From NCBI GenBank assembly GCA_030605795.1, contig JAUWHR010000071.1, positions 1 to 40,280 on the forward strand: a stretch of DNA of 40,280 nucleotides, given 5' to 3'. Below are positions 1 to 9,016 of the stretch, piece after piece. Position 1 is the stretch's first letter, and the number at the start of each line of letters is the position of its first letter. Made by a program: the position numbers and the translations under genes. Below the pieces are notes generated by a model. That model did no database searches, had not been told where the DNA came from, and was given only the letters and a program-made list of their open reading frames with translations. The stretch comes from Anaerolineae bacterium. Lineage in GTDB: Bacteria > Chloroflexota > Anaerolineae > Anaerolineales > E44-bin32.

Positions 1-18
1 TGAGATCAGGAGGCCACA

Positions 19-300
19 TTGACAAAGTCGCTGGAAATCACAATTCATCACAAGGTCGGACTGCACGCACGCCCGGCGGCATTATTTGTGAAAACCGCCA
101 GTAACTTCACCTCTCAAATCACGGTTGAAAATGTCAGCAATAAATCTGACCCGGTTAATGCCAAGAGCATCCTAGACATCCTTACCTCTGGTGTTCAGAT
201 GAATGATCGTATCCGAATTACAGCAGAGGGCGAGGACGAAGAGAAAGCACTCGCCGTACTTCGCGATCTGATTGAGCGCAATTTTAAACAACCGGCTTAG
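19..300 (+). CDS. HPr-family phosphocarrier protein (copy 1)
   Basis: This is a PTS phosphocarrier that would pass phosphate from enzyme I to a sugar-specific EIIA in the cytoplasm. The 93-residue product has the HPr active-site motif GLHARPA with the phosphorylatable histidine at residue 16. NAKSI at 47-51 places a serine (50) where Firmicutes HPr has the regulatory Ser46. The start is a TTG preceded by AGGAGG six bases upstream, the same arrangement as the second HPr at 16418. No enzyme I is in the window. The mannose-family EII genes at 32575-35256 are the obvious local partners, by inference. Length and motifs are normal for the family, so the call is firm. Confidence 0.95.
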   Translation: MTKSLEITIHHKVGLHARPAALFVKTASNFTSQITVENVSNKSDPVNAKSILDILTSGVQMNDRIRITAEGEDEEKALAVLRDLIERNFKQPA

Positions 301-514
301 CGGCGAGTGACTGCACTCTTGTTCAACAGTTATCAAAGGTTCTAGGAGCGAAAATTAGTGAATGCGATCGGAGCAGGAACCACAGAGTCGCTTGATACGA
401 GATTTAGACCCTGAAGAACGCTCAAGAAAATTTAATAGTTCAGCCATGTTGGTGAGACCCGGCAATAAAAATATTATCGGCTCTCCAGAAGAGTATGATC
501 GGAGGTTTGGATCC

Positions 515-724
515 ATGAGTGAAGAAATTCTCAAGCGCGAAATCCATGAGCAATCCGAGGTGCTCAAACGGATAGTTGAACAGGAAAGTCATAATGTACA
601 GGAACTGGCCCAAGCTCTACAAGACAACTTCACTTATATGATGATCGCCGCCCGTGGCACATCGGATAATGCTGCCAGATACGCTAAGTACCTCCTCGGT
701 GCCCTCAAGGCCGTCATCAAATAG
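515..724 (+). pseudogene. GlmS-like SIS protein, 5' fragment
   Basis: ATG at 515 follows GGAGG at 501-505. About 62 residues match the N-terminus of the gene starting at 39740: both have an EIL..EIHEQ opening and the block IAARGTSDNAARYAKYLLG. That family is the isomerase half of glucosamine-6-phosphate synthase, two SIS domains without the glutaminase, and is used on amino-sugar phosphates. Homology stops abruptly at about 701, and the frame then reads antisense nagA sequence to a stop at 722-724. Most of the first SIS domain and all of the second are missing, so the product cannot be functional. It may be a true rearrangement or an assembly junction. Confidence 0.85.
639..701 (+). repeat. 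63-bp block repeated at 39864-39926
   Basis: Sixty-two of 63 bases are identical to 39864-39926; the single mismatch is A at 661 against T at 39886. Sequence upstream of the block is clearly more diverged between the two genes, and homology ends at the right edge of the block. The block ends exactly where the SIS reading frame runs into antisense nagA, so it marks the rearrangement or mis-join point. Confidence 0.9.
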
Positions 725-1075
725 ATCAATATAACCCTCGATAATCGCAACCAATTTTTCCGCATCTGGCGCAGCGATCGTGGTCAGAAATCCGGCAACA
801 CCGTGCTGCGTTACCCACTCTGAATAACTTTCTAAATCCTGAGCTAATGTATCTAGCACGCCAAAGGTGATCCCCTTGCCGCCATGAACATGTATGTCGA
901 TAAATCCTGGAACAAGGATCCGACCGCACATATCAAGGTCCAGGCCATTCGATCGAGGCGCCTTATCAAGCGGTCCGACATAAGATATTACACCCTCATC
1001 GGAGACGACTGCCGCCCCGCGTTCGATCACTTCGGTTGGTGTGAAGATAGTGCCATTATGAAACGTTGTCGCCAT
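701..1075 (-). pseudogene. nagA: N-acetylglucosamine-6-phosphate deacetylase, 5' fragment
   Basis: The ATG at 1075 has GAGGGC just upstream. The visible part carries the start of the amidohydrolase fold: an N-terminal beta region, then VPGFIDIHVHGGKG with the metal-binding HxH, then a GVAGFLTTIAAP stretch typical of NagA. NagA removes acetate from GlcNAc-6-P and is normally about 380 residues. Only about 125 are present before the frame runs into antisense SIS-gene sequence at about 701, and the open frame stops at 617. The catalytic aspartate and later histidines are absent. It follows the SIS gene at 1134 by 58 bases and was probably the last gene of that operon before the break. Confidence 0.85.
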
Positions 1076-1133
1076 ATTGCCCTCATAGAACAGATCGAGA
1101 AATGAAGAATTACCAGGCAGACACTCGTACAAG

Positions 1134-1856
1134 CTAGGTCGCGATCATCATGCCCATCGCGCCGGGTAGCTGGCCAAACCGTTCGATCACACGCGTGTTA
1201 TGCTCAGCCGAACCATCAAGATTGAAGCTTATTAACACCGGCGGATCCTGACCCTGATCGAGCATACACTGCACAGCCTCGATAACCACGGCGTTCAGGA
1301 TTGCAGCGCCCAGCACAGTAGAGAGCGCGCCTACCTTCGCTGGGAAGTCACCGAGAGTCACACATGCGTCGCCTGATGGAACCCTGCTATCAATCACAAT
1401 ATCACCAAGTTCGTACAACTTCTTGCCACTTGAATGACGTGATGCAACCAACTTTGTATGCTCCATTGAGGTCAGAACTATCACATTCAGACCCATCTTC
1501 TTTGCATGCATGGCTACTTCAATTGGCGCTGGATTGCGACCGGAGTTCGAAATGATAATGATGGTCTCACCTCGTTTGAAAGGTATATTGTTCACAAGAA
1601 TCTCACCGAAACCCTCAAGCCGCTCAGCTCTCCCGGTCATTGGATCTGGGATGTGTACTATAGGGTATAACCCTCCCGCTCTGGCATGGATCTCACGCGC
1701 CAGAAGCTCTGAATGACCGCTGCCAAACGTATAGACCCATCCACCCTCGATAATCGTGTCCGCCACCACCCTGGCCGCCTTACGGATGGATGCCCCTTGT
1801 GTCTCCTTAATTCTTCCCACGATTTCACAGATCAAGTCAAGATAATACTCAAACAT
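1134..1856 (-). CDS. SIS-domain sugar isomerase-like protein (paralogue 1)
   Basis: A 240-residue single-SIS protein, of the group annotated as sugar isomerase-domain proteins related to phosphoheptose isomerase. The phosphosugar-binding loop is at 44-50 (FGSGHSE) and a second conserved loop, ISNSGRNPAPIE, begins near 102. Related genes lie at 7335, 22679 and 31623; all share the GSGHS/GTGHS loop and a later HSSGK/HASGK motif. The start ATG has GGGAGG five bases upstream. It lies between the HAD gene at 1887 and the nagA fragment, which points to amino-sugar phosphate metabolism. The substrate cannot be read from sequence. Confidence 0.85.
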   Translation of the reverse strand: MFEYYLDLICEIVGRIKETQGASIRKAARVVADTIIEGGWVYTFGSGHSELLAREIHARAGGLYPIVHIPDPMTGRAERLEGFGEILVNNIPFKRGETIIIISNSGRNPAPIEVAMHAKKMGLNVIVLTSMEHTKLVASRHSSGKKLYELGDIVIDSRVPSGDACVTLGDFPAKVGALSTVLGAAILNAVVIEAVQCMLDQGQDPPVLISFNLDGSAEHNTRVIERFGQLPGAMGMMIAT

Positions 1857-1886
1857 TGTGCCTCCCTTCTGATGATGGATAACGTA

Positions 1887-2552
1887 TTATTGAAGGACCA
1901 TATCCAGGGCTTCACGTAACGCGACGAGTGAATTAAATACGCTATAAGCCCCTGTGAAATCTTCTCCGTCAAGATCCTGGTTAGGAACAACCACACAGCG
2001 CATCCCAGCATCGAGTGCAGATCGAAGCCCGATTGGGGTATCCTCAAGCGCAAGACACCTGTCAGGCGGAATGTTCAAACATGTCGCGGCTGCTAAGTAG
2101 ACATCCGGTGCTGGCTTTCCCCTTGCGACTTGATCGGCCGAAACCACACAGCGGAAGGAATTTTCAATCCTGCATGTCACCAAGGCGCGCTCGACGTAAT
2201 CCCGACGGCTATTAGATGCCACTGCTAGAGACAGACCTCGTGCTTGGAGCGCTCGGATGAGCGCATGCAATCCTGCCATAGGTTCGCCTTTTTTGGTTAT
2301 CATAATTGTCAGCCTTCGCCAATGCTCCTCTACGATCGCTTCGGCTTCCAGCCCGATCCCCGTTCGCTGCCTGACAAATTGAGCAGATGATAGAGATTCT
2401 GTCCCGATGAGTTTCCGATAGTCTGCAAGCGTCAATTCCTTTCCATACTCGGCGAGAAAATCACGCCACACCTCTAGGGCGAGACGTTCGCTATCGATCA
2501 TTAGTCCATCAAGATCAAAAATGACGGCCTGGATACCTTCCTTAGTTACCAT
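1887..2552 (-). CDS. HAD-superfamily hydrolase, beta-phosphoglucomutase-like
   Basis: A 221-residue HAD subfamily IA protein. Motif I is FDLDGLMIDS at 13-22 with the nucleophile and acid/base aspartates. An alpha-helical cap follows, then motif II (VASNS), the lysine of GKPAPDVY and motif IV LALEDTPIGLRSA. This order fits sugar-phosphate phosphatases and beta-phosphoglucomutases. The start ATG has TGAGGT about eight bases upstream. It is followed 30 bases later by the SIS gene at 1856, so the two are probably co-transcribed. Substrate unknown; a phosphatase on a sugar phosphate is the safest reading. Confidence 0.88.
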   Translation of the reverse strand: MVTKEGIQAVIFDLDGLMIDSERLALEVWRDFLAEYGKELTLADYRKLIGTESLSSAQFVRQRTGIGLEAEAIVEEHWRRLTIMITKKGEPMAGLHALIRALQARGLSLAVASNSRRDYVERALVTCRIENSFRCVVSADQVARGKPAPDVYLAAATCLNIPPDRCLALEDTPIGLRSALDAGMRCVVVPNQDLDGEDFTGAYSVFNSLVALREALDMVLQ

Positions 2553-2794
2553 AAACGAGACCTCAGTCGTATCAAATCAGTATACCCACCTCTGATATGG
2601 CAAGCCGATCCGCCGATCAGATTATGTCGAGTTTTTTCGCTTCAATATATTCATCTTATATCTGGATGCCACATATCAACCTTCAAACTAACAATTGATC
2701 TGGCTGACTTCAACTATCCGATGGGTTATATGAGCTGCACATAAGCTAGGATAATCTTATGGAAAAGAGCATAGTGCCGCATGATCATGATCAA

Positions 2795-3730
2795 TTAGTC
2801 CTGCTGAACCCAGGAAAAAGCTCGTGCAGGATTACCCACCAGCATAGCGTCAACATCTCCACGCGAGATACCCTGCTCCAGCATCTGAGGCACAAAGCGC
2901 CACAGTATATAAGTCAGCCCCGGACCATGACCGAAACCATAGCTCGGCCAATAGGATTTCCGCGCCCAATCACCCGACAGCAGTAATTGAGCTCCGTGCC
3001 CTGCCTGGATTAACTTCTTTATAAAGTCAATGCGTTGAGTATCAGGCCAGTACTTCTCCTTGCTGATCTGATCGAAGCCCATAAAAACGCCTGTCTGGGC
3101 AATGGCTTGGTGATAATCCCAGTCCAACTGGTGGTCGAGATGGCCAATGATAATATGCTCAGGTTTGACGCCGGCTTTCAGAAGGATCTCGATCTGCTCC
3201 AGTGCAAAGGTGCCGGCCTCAGTGTGAGTGGAGATGGGTGCACCTGTTTGAAAATGAGCTTGTATTGCGGCGCGAAAAACCTTCGCCTCACTTTTGGTAA
3301 TAATGTCCTTGCTTGTTGACGCCTTGATCACACCTGCGCGAATATCAGTGCCATCCATCCCGTCCATCAGATCGTGCACCATCTCGGCCGCGATATCGTC
3401 GACAGCCCTATCGGTGACAAATGCATCACAAAATTTGTCTTTGTTGTATCCTGTAGCGCCAAGAATGTGGACACCGCTGGCCTCGGAAATTACCCGCAAC
3501 TTGTCCGGCGCACGACCCAAATCGTAAGTTGTCATCTCGACAATGGCTTGACCACCCGCAGCCGTGAAGAAATCCAGCTCTTTAATCGCAGCTTCGACGC
3601 TATCCAAACGCAAATCTGGATCCAACTCGTCGTACGGCGAGGGGGGACGAAAGAGCAAATGGTCATGGCTATAGGTTCGACCCAGATCCCCAGGACGGAT
3701 TGGCCCTAACACAGTCTGGACGATGGGCAT
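2795..3730 (-). CDS. php: Phosphotriesterase-family metal hydrolase
   Basis: A binuclear-metal TIM-barrel hydrolase of about 311 residues. All metal ligands of the family are visible: HxH in YSHDHL (H22, H24), the lysine carbamylated in the family in GVIKAS (K136), H169 in STHTEAG, H197 in IIGHLDH and D254 in LLSGDWARK. Bacterial members of this branch act as lactonases or phosphodiesterases more often than on organophosphates; a sugar lactone or phospho-lactone would fit the neighbours. ATG 3730 is preferred to an upstream in-frame GTG at 3739 because AGGTG lies six bases before it. The stop of the FAD oxidoreductase gene at 3761 is about 30 bases upstream, so an operon is likely. Confidence 0.9.
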   Translation of the reverse strand: MPIVQTVLGPIRPGDLGRTYSHDHLLFRPPSPYDELDPDLRLDSVEAAIKELDFFTAAGGQAIVEMTTYDLGRAPDKLRVISEASGVHILGATGYNKDKFCDAFVTDRAVDDIAAEMVHDLMDGMDGTDIRAGVIKASTSKDIITKSEAKVFRAAIQAHFQTGAPISTHTEAGTFALEQIEILLKAGVKPEHIIIGHLDHQLDWDYHQAIAQTGVFMGFDQISKEKYWPDTQRIDFIKKLIQAGHGAQLLLSGDWARKSYWPSYGFGHGPGLTYILWRFVPQMLEQGISRGDVDAMLVGNPARAFSWVQQD

Positions 3731-3760
3731 TTCCTTCACCTCAATATCACTTATTCGGAA

Positions 3761-5047
3761 CTATAATGGTGCGCCCCATTGCCTCAATCTTTCCTGAAGG
3801 TCATGCACGCTAATTTCCCGCCCTGACTTGTCTTCAGCCACGGCCATTGCGGCTGCCAAACCTGCCGCCTGTCCCATGGCCATAGCTGGCCCAGCAGAGC
3901 GAGCTGAGGCGTGAGCGTCATGCGTCGCTGATAAGCAACGCCCTGCAACGAGTATATAATCGAGATCATGCGGAATCAGGCAGCGATAGGGTATATCATA
4001 ATATCCAAAGTCCTTGACGTAAATCCAGCGTGTATCAGCGCCCGCGTGATGGTCCTCGATCGGCATACCGCAGCGAGCGATGGCATCTTCAAAGCGTCTT
4101 CCTTCCAAAACGTCGTCTTTTTTTAGGACATAGTCACCAACGATGCGCCGCGTTTCTCGTACACCGATATGACAGCCGGTCTTAACCAAGAAAGCGGATT
4201 CGAAGCCTGGAACCCTATCCTTCAGAAATCGAACATATTCCTGGACTTGACGTCGCCCCTCTGTCTCCGCTTTACTGATGGCGATGATATCTGTGGCATC
4301 AACATCGGCGATGCGGGTCATATTGGCTTCGATCATACCTGGCGAGGGTGTGGGATGGAAAGATCCTTCAACACGGGGTAGATTGTACTCTCCGCTCCTT
4401 TGGGCTTCCTCCATCTCGGCCCACATAGCTTTCTTACCGAAAGCTTTCGCCCGTCCGATGTTTACATTCGCCATGAAGAGAACCGTTGTCAGCGATTGAA
4501 TAGGCCCTTCCTCCCCCGCCTTTTCATAGCTCCCCCCTGCATGGGCAACGATATCAGCATCCCCCGTTGAATCCACAAAGAATTGCCCCAATACCCTCTG
4601 TAAACCTTGCTTCGTGGCTACAACGACGCCTGCCAGGTTGCCGTCCTTGAAATAGACGTCAGGCGCAAACGCGTGGTACACAATCAGAGCTCCGGCCTCG
4701 TTGGCCATTTCCTCCAGTACAAGCTTGAGGTACTCTGTCGAGAAAGTAATGCCAATACCGGAACCATAGGTGTTTGGGCGTTCGTAACACGCATCCAGTA
4801 CCCTAAGCCGATCGATAACTTCGTCAGGAATTCCTCCTACGATTTTCACCGGATTCTCGCCAGGCGTGAAGAAACCGTAGATTGTGTCTATGCCGCCTGC
4901 CGTGATATTTCCCCCGAGAAATCCCTGCCGCTCCAGCAGTACTGTTCTCGCTCCCTGTCGCGCCGCAGCAATTGCAGCTACGCTACCTGCTGGCCCTCCC
5001 CCGACAATCAGTACCTCGCAATCCAACAAGAGAGGCAATTGTTTCAT
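3761..5047 (-). CDS. FAD-dependent oxidoreductase
   Basis: A flavoprotein of about 428 residues. The N-terminal dinucleotide fold has [18 protein letters not shown], followed by [11 protein letters not shown]. Middle motifs include [13 protein letters not shown]. The C-terminal FAD-binding signature is [16 protein letters not shown] with a GQAAGLAAA helix. This pattern fits the FAD_oxidored family, which is often found in sugar catabolic clusters with unknown substrates. The ATG at 5047 is favoured over the one at 5059 because GGAG lies eight bases before it. It lies between the shikimate-dehydrogenase-like gene and the phosphotriesterase, suggesting oxidation of a sugar-derived acid or ring followed by hydrolysis; that role is inference. 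Confidence 0.87.
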   Translation of the reverse strand: MKQLPLLLDCEVLIVGGGPAGSVAAIAAARQGARTVLLERQGFLGGNITAGGIDTIYGFFTPGENPVKIVGGIPDEVIDRLRVLDACYERPNTYGSGIGITFSTEYLKLVLEEMANEAGALIVYHAFAPDVYFKDGNLAGVVVATKQGLQRVLGQFFVDSTGDADIVAHAGGSYEKAGEEGPIQSLTTVLFMANVNIGRAKAFGKKAMWAEMEEAQRSGEYNLPRVEGSFHPTPSPGMIEANMTRIADVDATDIIAISKAETEGRRQVQEYVRFLKDRVPGFESAFLVKTGCHIGVRETRRIVGDYVLKKDDVLEGRRFEDAIARCGMPIEDHHAGADTRWIYVKDFGYYDIPYRCLIPHDLDYILVAGRCLSATHDAHASARSAGPAMAMGQAAGLAAAMAVAEDKSGREISVHDLQERLRQWGAPL

Positions 5048-5131
5048 ACTCCACTCCATGTAATAGATGGACTAATTGCAAATATATGAGTCACACCAGT
5101 ATTTCACGAAAATGACACCACATATTCAACA

Positions 5132-6109
5132 TTAACGACTATCGGACGAAGGCCTTATGACCTCGGCTACCTCAGCCAATTGATCGAATAGGTCTTCCGC
5201 GATTTCTTTATGGAAGACCTCTGCAATGTGATCACTCCAGCCATAAAGGAAATACTGCCATCCATCATGGATTGTTAAATTCCTCTGGCGTTCCTGCGCC
5301 ATTGCTTGGTGCATGAAATCAAGCTCTCCCCTGTAGTTCAGTTCCCAGGCAATACCGCGCATGGGGAAGACACCATCATCGGTAATGGGTGAACCTGGTC
5401 GGTCTTTACCCATACCAGTCGCGTTGATGACCATCGAGCCAGCCGGCAGATCAGCCATGATTTTATCATTCCTAACTGGGTCTTCATTCAGGATATACAT
5501 AACCTCAATAGTTGGCGGCAATCCGGCGACAATAGACCGGAGTTTATCTAGTCGTGGCTGGCTGCGATTAACGACGATAATACGCTTAGGCCGGTCTCCA
5601 GGCTCGGGGCGTGCCATCAGATAATATGTAATGGAAATTGCTGATCCACCCGCACCAATACACAAAACGTGACCCCCGGTACGATCCCAGTATCCTGGCT
5701 TAAATATGTGTTGCAAAGATGATCCTGCTGCGATCGGATCCTTGGCGTGACCAATCAATCGATTATCCCGCTTGGAGATACAGGACAAGTCGCCGCAAAG
5801 CCGGGCATACTTATCCAACTCGTCGAACATGTCCCCAGCCGCCTCCAACACATCGATCTTATGCGTCGTAACCAATGCGCCCAATGAGAGGGGGTCGTAT
5901 TTTATCTGCGCAACTGCTTTACGATATTGTTCAGCTTCTGCATGCAGCGGTATGTCAACTCCGATTAATTGCGCACGATCGAGCCCAAGAATCTCAGCCC
6001 AAACCGGAAATACTCTCATAATGGTGGAACGGCTCGTTGTCACACCAAAGAAATACATCGTCGGTTCATCTCGATGTACAATTTTGTATCCGGATACATC
6101 TTCAGTCAT
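5132..6109 (-). CDS. Shikimate-dehydrogenase-like NAD(P) oxidoreductase
   Basis: A 325-residue AroE-fold protein. The N-terminal substrate domain has GALVTTHKID, with a lysine where AroE has its catalytic lysine, and GHAKDPIAAG, where AroE has its conserved aspartate. The NAD(P) domain begins with VLCIGAGGSAISITYY near 150. It is longer than typical AroE (about 270) and sits among sugar genes, so a role on a cyclic polyol or sugar acid is more likely than aromatic biosynthesis. GGAAGGA precedes the ATG. A broken paralogue lies at 15157. An FAD oxidoreductase follows about 72 bases downstream. Confidence 0.82.
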   Translation of the reverse strand: MTEDVSGYKIVHRDEPTMYFFGVTTSRSTIMRVFPVWAEILGLDRAQLIGVDIPLHAEAEQYRKAVAQIKYDPLSLGALVTTHKIDVLEAAGDMFDELDKYARLCGDLSCISKRDNRLIGHAKDPIAAGSSLQHIFKPGYWDRTGGHVLCIGAGGSAISITYYLMARPEPGDRPKRIIVVNRSQPRLDKLRSIVAGLPPTIEVMYILNEDPVRNDKIMADLPAGSMVINATGMGKDRPGSPITDDGVFPMRGIAWELNYRGELDFMHQAMAQERQRNLTIHDGWQYFLYGWSDHIAEVFHKEIAEDLFDQLAEVAEVIRPSSDSR

Positions 6110-6661
6110 GTTATTTCCTTCCTGTCATAGAAGACATCACATCTGAACTTGCTTAATGACTAATCAGGCAAAATAAGTCTACAAAAAAAGGGCTTGCTAA
6201 TAGGAAAAAGGGGGTATATGGTGCGGGGACAAAGCTCACACACCACATTCCGTTCGCTTTCTCCCATTTGGACTTTATTCAACGCTGTCATTAAATTAAT
6301 TACGTTGCTGGTCTGATCGATACGGGAAAGACTGCGTTGGATCGGGTTCTTGCTCTTCTCGACACTTACTTCCAAGCTCTAGATCGTGAATAAGGTCCGT
6401 AACTTCAAGCATGTCTCTGAAACACTCAAACGGAACATATGACATTTGCTGATCCTAGCAGAACTTCGCAAACTCCTTCTTCGCAAAAAATAAATCGGCT
6501 TCTGAAACAGGGCGGCGGTCTGCCAAACCATCGGCTTTGAGCTGAGCCGCCCCGCCCAGCACCCTGATTTCTCTTCAAGATTATCGAACCTAGTCGATGG
6601 CTCTGCAAGGCGCCGCTCCGCGGAGCCGGTTCCAGCGAATACGGCCGAAGCTTTCCCCATA
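6110..6661. other. Decayed stretch without an intact gene
   Basis: About 550 bases separate two intact minus-strand genes. Short overlapping open frames on the minus strand (about 6160-6375 and 6379-6699) have no recognisable domain, and different frames look protein-like in different segments, for example one reading CFRDMLEVTDLIHDLELG. This looks like a frameshifted remnant, perhaps of an insertion sequence, but I cannot name the family. GC-rich inverted bases around 6610-6630 are the only other structure seen. Confidence 0.5.
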
Positions 6662-7147
6662 TCAGTCTTGATATCCATAATAATGATCGCAACAGTCATG
6701 ACCTTCCATCAATGTTTTTGTACGTCGAAACTTAATTTTCGGATTGAATCCTTCAACTATATATGGATCACTTCCACATTTGATATGGAACATCCACTCA
6801 GTTCCATTAATCTCTTTAGCTAAATCATAGAGAGCACACTTAGTGCAATATACCTGGATTCCACCTTCTTTTCGCTCAATAGCAAATTCGAATCCCCTTG
6901 TTTTAAGTGGCTCCCATAGTAATCGAATTAAATCATCAACAGTATGACTCTCTTCACCTTGAGCAATTCCAGACCATTGGGCAAGTGTACGATCCGCAAC
7001 CATCTCTTCAACCACCTCATAGACTTCTGGTCCGAACCTCTTCTTCATTCTGTCAAGAATGTCTATCGTCCGAACCATGAAATCTTTATACATTTGCCTG
7101 CCCTGCTCAGCAAGCCTTTCTTCAAGTTTTTTGTCGTTGGAAGTCAT
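6662..7147 (-). CDS. L-2-amino-thiazoline-4-carboxylate hydrolase-family protein
   Basis: A 161-residue protein matching the ATC_hydrolase family pattern: a helical N-terminus, a central CTKCALYDLAKE segment with two cysteines, a second cysteine in HIKCGSDP, and a C-terminal block RRTKTLMEGHDCCDHYYG. The founding enzyme opens a thiazoline ring during L-cysteine formation in Pseudomonas. Most bacterial relatives have no assigned substrate. The start ATG follows GAGGGTG. Codon use looks more AT-rich than in neighbouring genes, and decayed DNA lies directly downstream, so recent acquisition is possible. Family call good, function uncertain. Confidence 0.8.
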   Translation of the reverse strand: MTSNDKKLEERLAEQGRQMYKDFMVRTIDILDRMKKRFGPEVYEVVEEMVADRTLAQWSGIAQGEESHTVDDLIRLLWEPLKTRGFEFAIERKEGGIQVYCTKCALYDLAKEINGTEWMFHIKCGSDPYIVEGFNPKIKFRRTKTLMEGHDCCDHYYGYQD

Positions 7148-7334
7148 CTAGACACCCTCGCTTACGCTTTTACTTATTTTTTTCAGTCTTTTTGAGCCGC
7201 CGATCAATAATAGACTTATAACCTACTGCTGCCATCCAACAATTCCAACGCGCTAGTCATGTTTTACTCACGCACCACTAATGATCGTCGTTAATAATCT
7301 TCAGGATTTAATTAAGAAGAACCATTTGTGTCTA

Positions 7335-8078
7335 TCACTTATATAAACCCGCAACGCGTCGTGCATGCTCGGCGATCGATGCAGTAAGCATCGTCTTGTC
7401 ATGAGAAATCTGGGGTAGGGTTACGCCTTTATTGGCCAGCTTCTGCGCTGTCTCCGCCATAAGCGCCTGCATAATCGCACATGCTGCAATTGTAGACGCC
7501 GATGCCACCTTATGAGCGAAACCAGGAACCTCGACCAGCGCGTCGCCTGCCGGGACGCACGTGTCAATTACCACATCACACACCTCATAAAGCCGCTTGC
7601 CGCTGCTATGGCTTGGTTTACTCGATTTGGACTGGGATACTGATGTTATCGCAACCGTTTTCAGACCTTGTTCCTTGGCAACAAGCGCAATGTCAATGCC
7701 CATTGCGTGAACGCCTGAGTGCGAGATTACGATCATCAGGTCTTTTGGATCAAGACGATAATTCTCAAGGACTAAGCGTCCAAACCCTTCGAGGTTTTCC
7801 AAGTACAACATCTGCCGTATGCCTTGATTACCTAAGAGAGACACAATGTAGGACGTTGAGAGTTCGTGGATTGGTAACCAACCCGGGTAGGATCCGATGC
7901 GCGGAAATGCGTCGGCCGTAACAAGGAAAGAATGCCCCGTTCCAAATAGTATCGTGAAGCGATCTGCAGCAATCGCCTCCGCTGCCCAGGTTCCAACTTT
8001 CTCGATCGCTGCTCCCTGCGTCTCCTCGATCTTATCCAACACTTCATAAAGAGCGCTAAAGAATTTTTTAAATAGCAT
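7335..8078 (-). CDS. SIS-domain sugar isomerase-like protein (paralogue 2)
   Basis: About 247 residues. The phosphosugar loop is FGTGHSF and the second loop is ISHSGVHAMGIDIAL. It is closely related to the gene at 22679: both share RIGSYPGWLPIHEL and the NQG(I/L)RQ segment. The ATG at 8078 with GGAGG upstream is chosen over a longer frame to 8207, whose extra N-terminus would overlap the HAD gene and lacks family features. It follows that HAD gene by about 50 bases. The pairing of this SIS type with a Cof phosphatase and a URO-D protein recurs in the long operon, which suggests a conserved functional module. Confidence 0.87.
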   Translation of the reverse strand: MLFKKFFSALYEVLDKIEETQGAAIEKVGTWAAEAIAADRFTILFGTGHSFLVTADAFPRIGSYPGWLPIHELSTSYIVSLLGNQGIRQMLYLENLEGFGRLVLENYRLDPKDLMIVISHSGVHAMGIDIALVAKEQGLKTVAITSVSQSKSSKPSHSSGKRLYEVCDVVIDTCVPAGDALVEVPGFAHKVASASTIAACAIMQALMAETAQKLANKGVTLPQISHDKTMLTASIAEHARRVAGLYK

Positions 8079-8130
8079 TGTCGGATCCTCCATATCAGAT
8101 TTTTTCACTCTTGTGGGCGGCGTTAACGAA

Positions 8131-8997
8131 TTATTCTCCTTGGTCAGAATAAGGGACCAAACTGCGCAATACCCAGGCAACGCCGCTTTCATCGTTTGTC
8201 GGCGCAATTAGATCAGCAGCTTCTTTCACATCCGTAGGAGCATTTCCCATCGCCACAGCAAGACCAGCGACGTCGAACATACTAATGTCGTTGTTAGCAT
8301 CGCCGATAGCGACAACGCGCTCCAGTGAAATGTGCAGATGCTCTGCAAGCCGTTTGAGCGCCGTTCCCTTATTAACACCTGATTGTGTCACTTCCATGTA
8401 GATTGGAGTCGAGTAAGTCAAATAAACCGACTGGTTTCGCCGGCGGATCTCGTACTCAATAGATAACAGCACATCCCTGTCGCCGACGAGTGTCACCTTA
8501 GTCGGGTCATTGGGCACGGCTTGTAGGATATCGTCTACTACAACCACATTGGTGTCATTGAGGGGTTTAATTCGCTCAATGACATCAAGTCCTGCCTCAG
8601 CATAAATGCAATCCTGCGACTCGAAAAAAATACCGACACTCTTTGTACGCGCCAGCCCAACAACCACCGTCGCTTCTTCTCGAGGCACTGGGCTATGCGA
8701 TATTACCTGTCCGTTGGAGTGATCGGCGATGTACGCGCCCCCTGAACTTATATAGGGTTGACCGAGCTCCAACCGATTAATTACCCGCAAGAGACCCATT
8801 CTGTTGAGCCCTGATACAAGAGCCACGTGGATCCCCTGAGCGCTTGCGTTATTGATTGCCGATTCTACGTCATCAGTAATTTCCCAGCGCCTATTAAGCA
8901 ACGTACCGTCGACATCAATAGCGACGAGGTCACACCCGTAATACCAGTCAGACCCTGCCCTCCCGTCATCCTGCAGCCATCCTTGTCGAAGAGACAT
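8131..8997 (-). CDS. Cof-type HAD phosphatase (paralogue 1)
   Basis: A HAD subfamily IIB hydrolase of about 288 residues. Motif I is AIDVDGTLLNRR with nucleophilic aspartate, motif II is ALVSGLNR, the conserved lysine is in GVNKGTALKRLAEHL, and motif IV is GDANNDISMFDVAG. Such enzymes dephosphorylate sugar phosphates and related metabolites. Three in-frame starts (TTG, ATG, ATG) follow GAGGG; the ATG at 8997 has the best spacing. It lies 14 to 20 bases after the URO-D gene, so they are co-transcribed. Two related genes lie side by side at 26715 and 27533. Confidence 0.9.
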   Translation of the reverse strand: MSLRQGWLQDDGRAGSDWYYGCDLVAIDVDGTLLNRRWEITDDVESAINNASAQGIHVALVSGLNRMGLLRVINRLELGQPYISSGGAYIADHSNGQVISHSPVPREEATVVVGLARTKSVGIFFESQDCIYAEAGLDVIERIKPLNDTNVVVVDDILQAVPNDPTKVTLVGDRDVLLSIEYEIRRRNQSVYLTYSTPIYMEVTQSGVNKGTALKRLAEHLHISLERVVAIGDANNDISMFDVAGLAVAMGNAPTDVKEAADLIAPTNDESGVAWVLRSLVPYSDQGE

Positions 8998-9016
8998 CAT
9001 CAACCCTCGTATCTAA

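Noticed and set aside
1241-1256. Another copy of the 19-nt insertion (GGATCCTGACCCTGATCG region)
   Set aside because: It is coding sequence for DQGQDP in the SIS gene, in frame, and matches the 19-mer only over a short GATCCTGACC core.
4607-5089. 160-codon plus-strand open frame
   Set aside because: Antisense to the FAD oxidoreductase including its dinucleotide-binding motif; the translation looks random.
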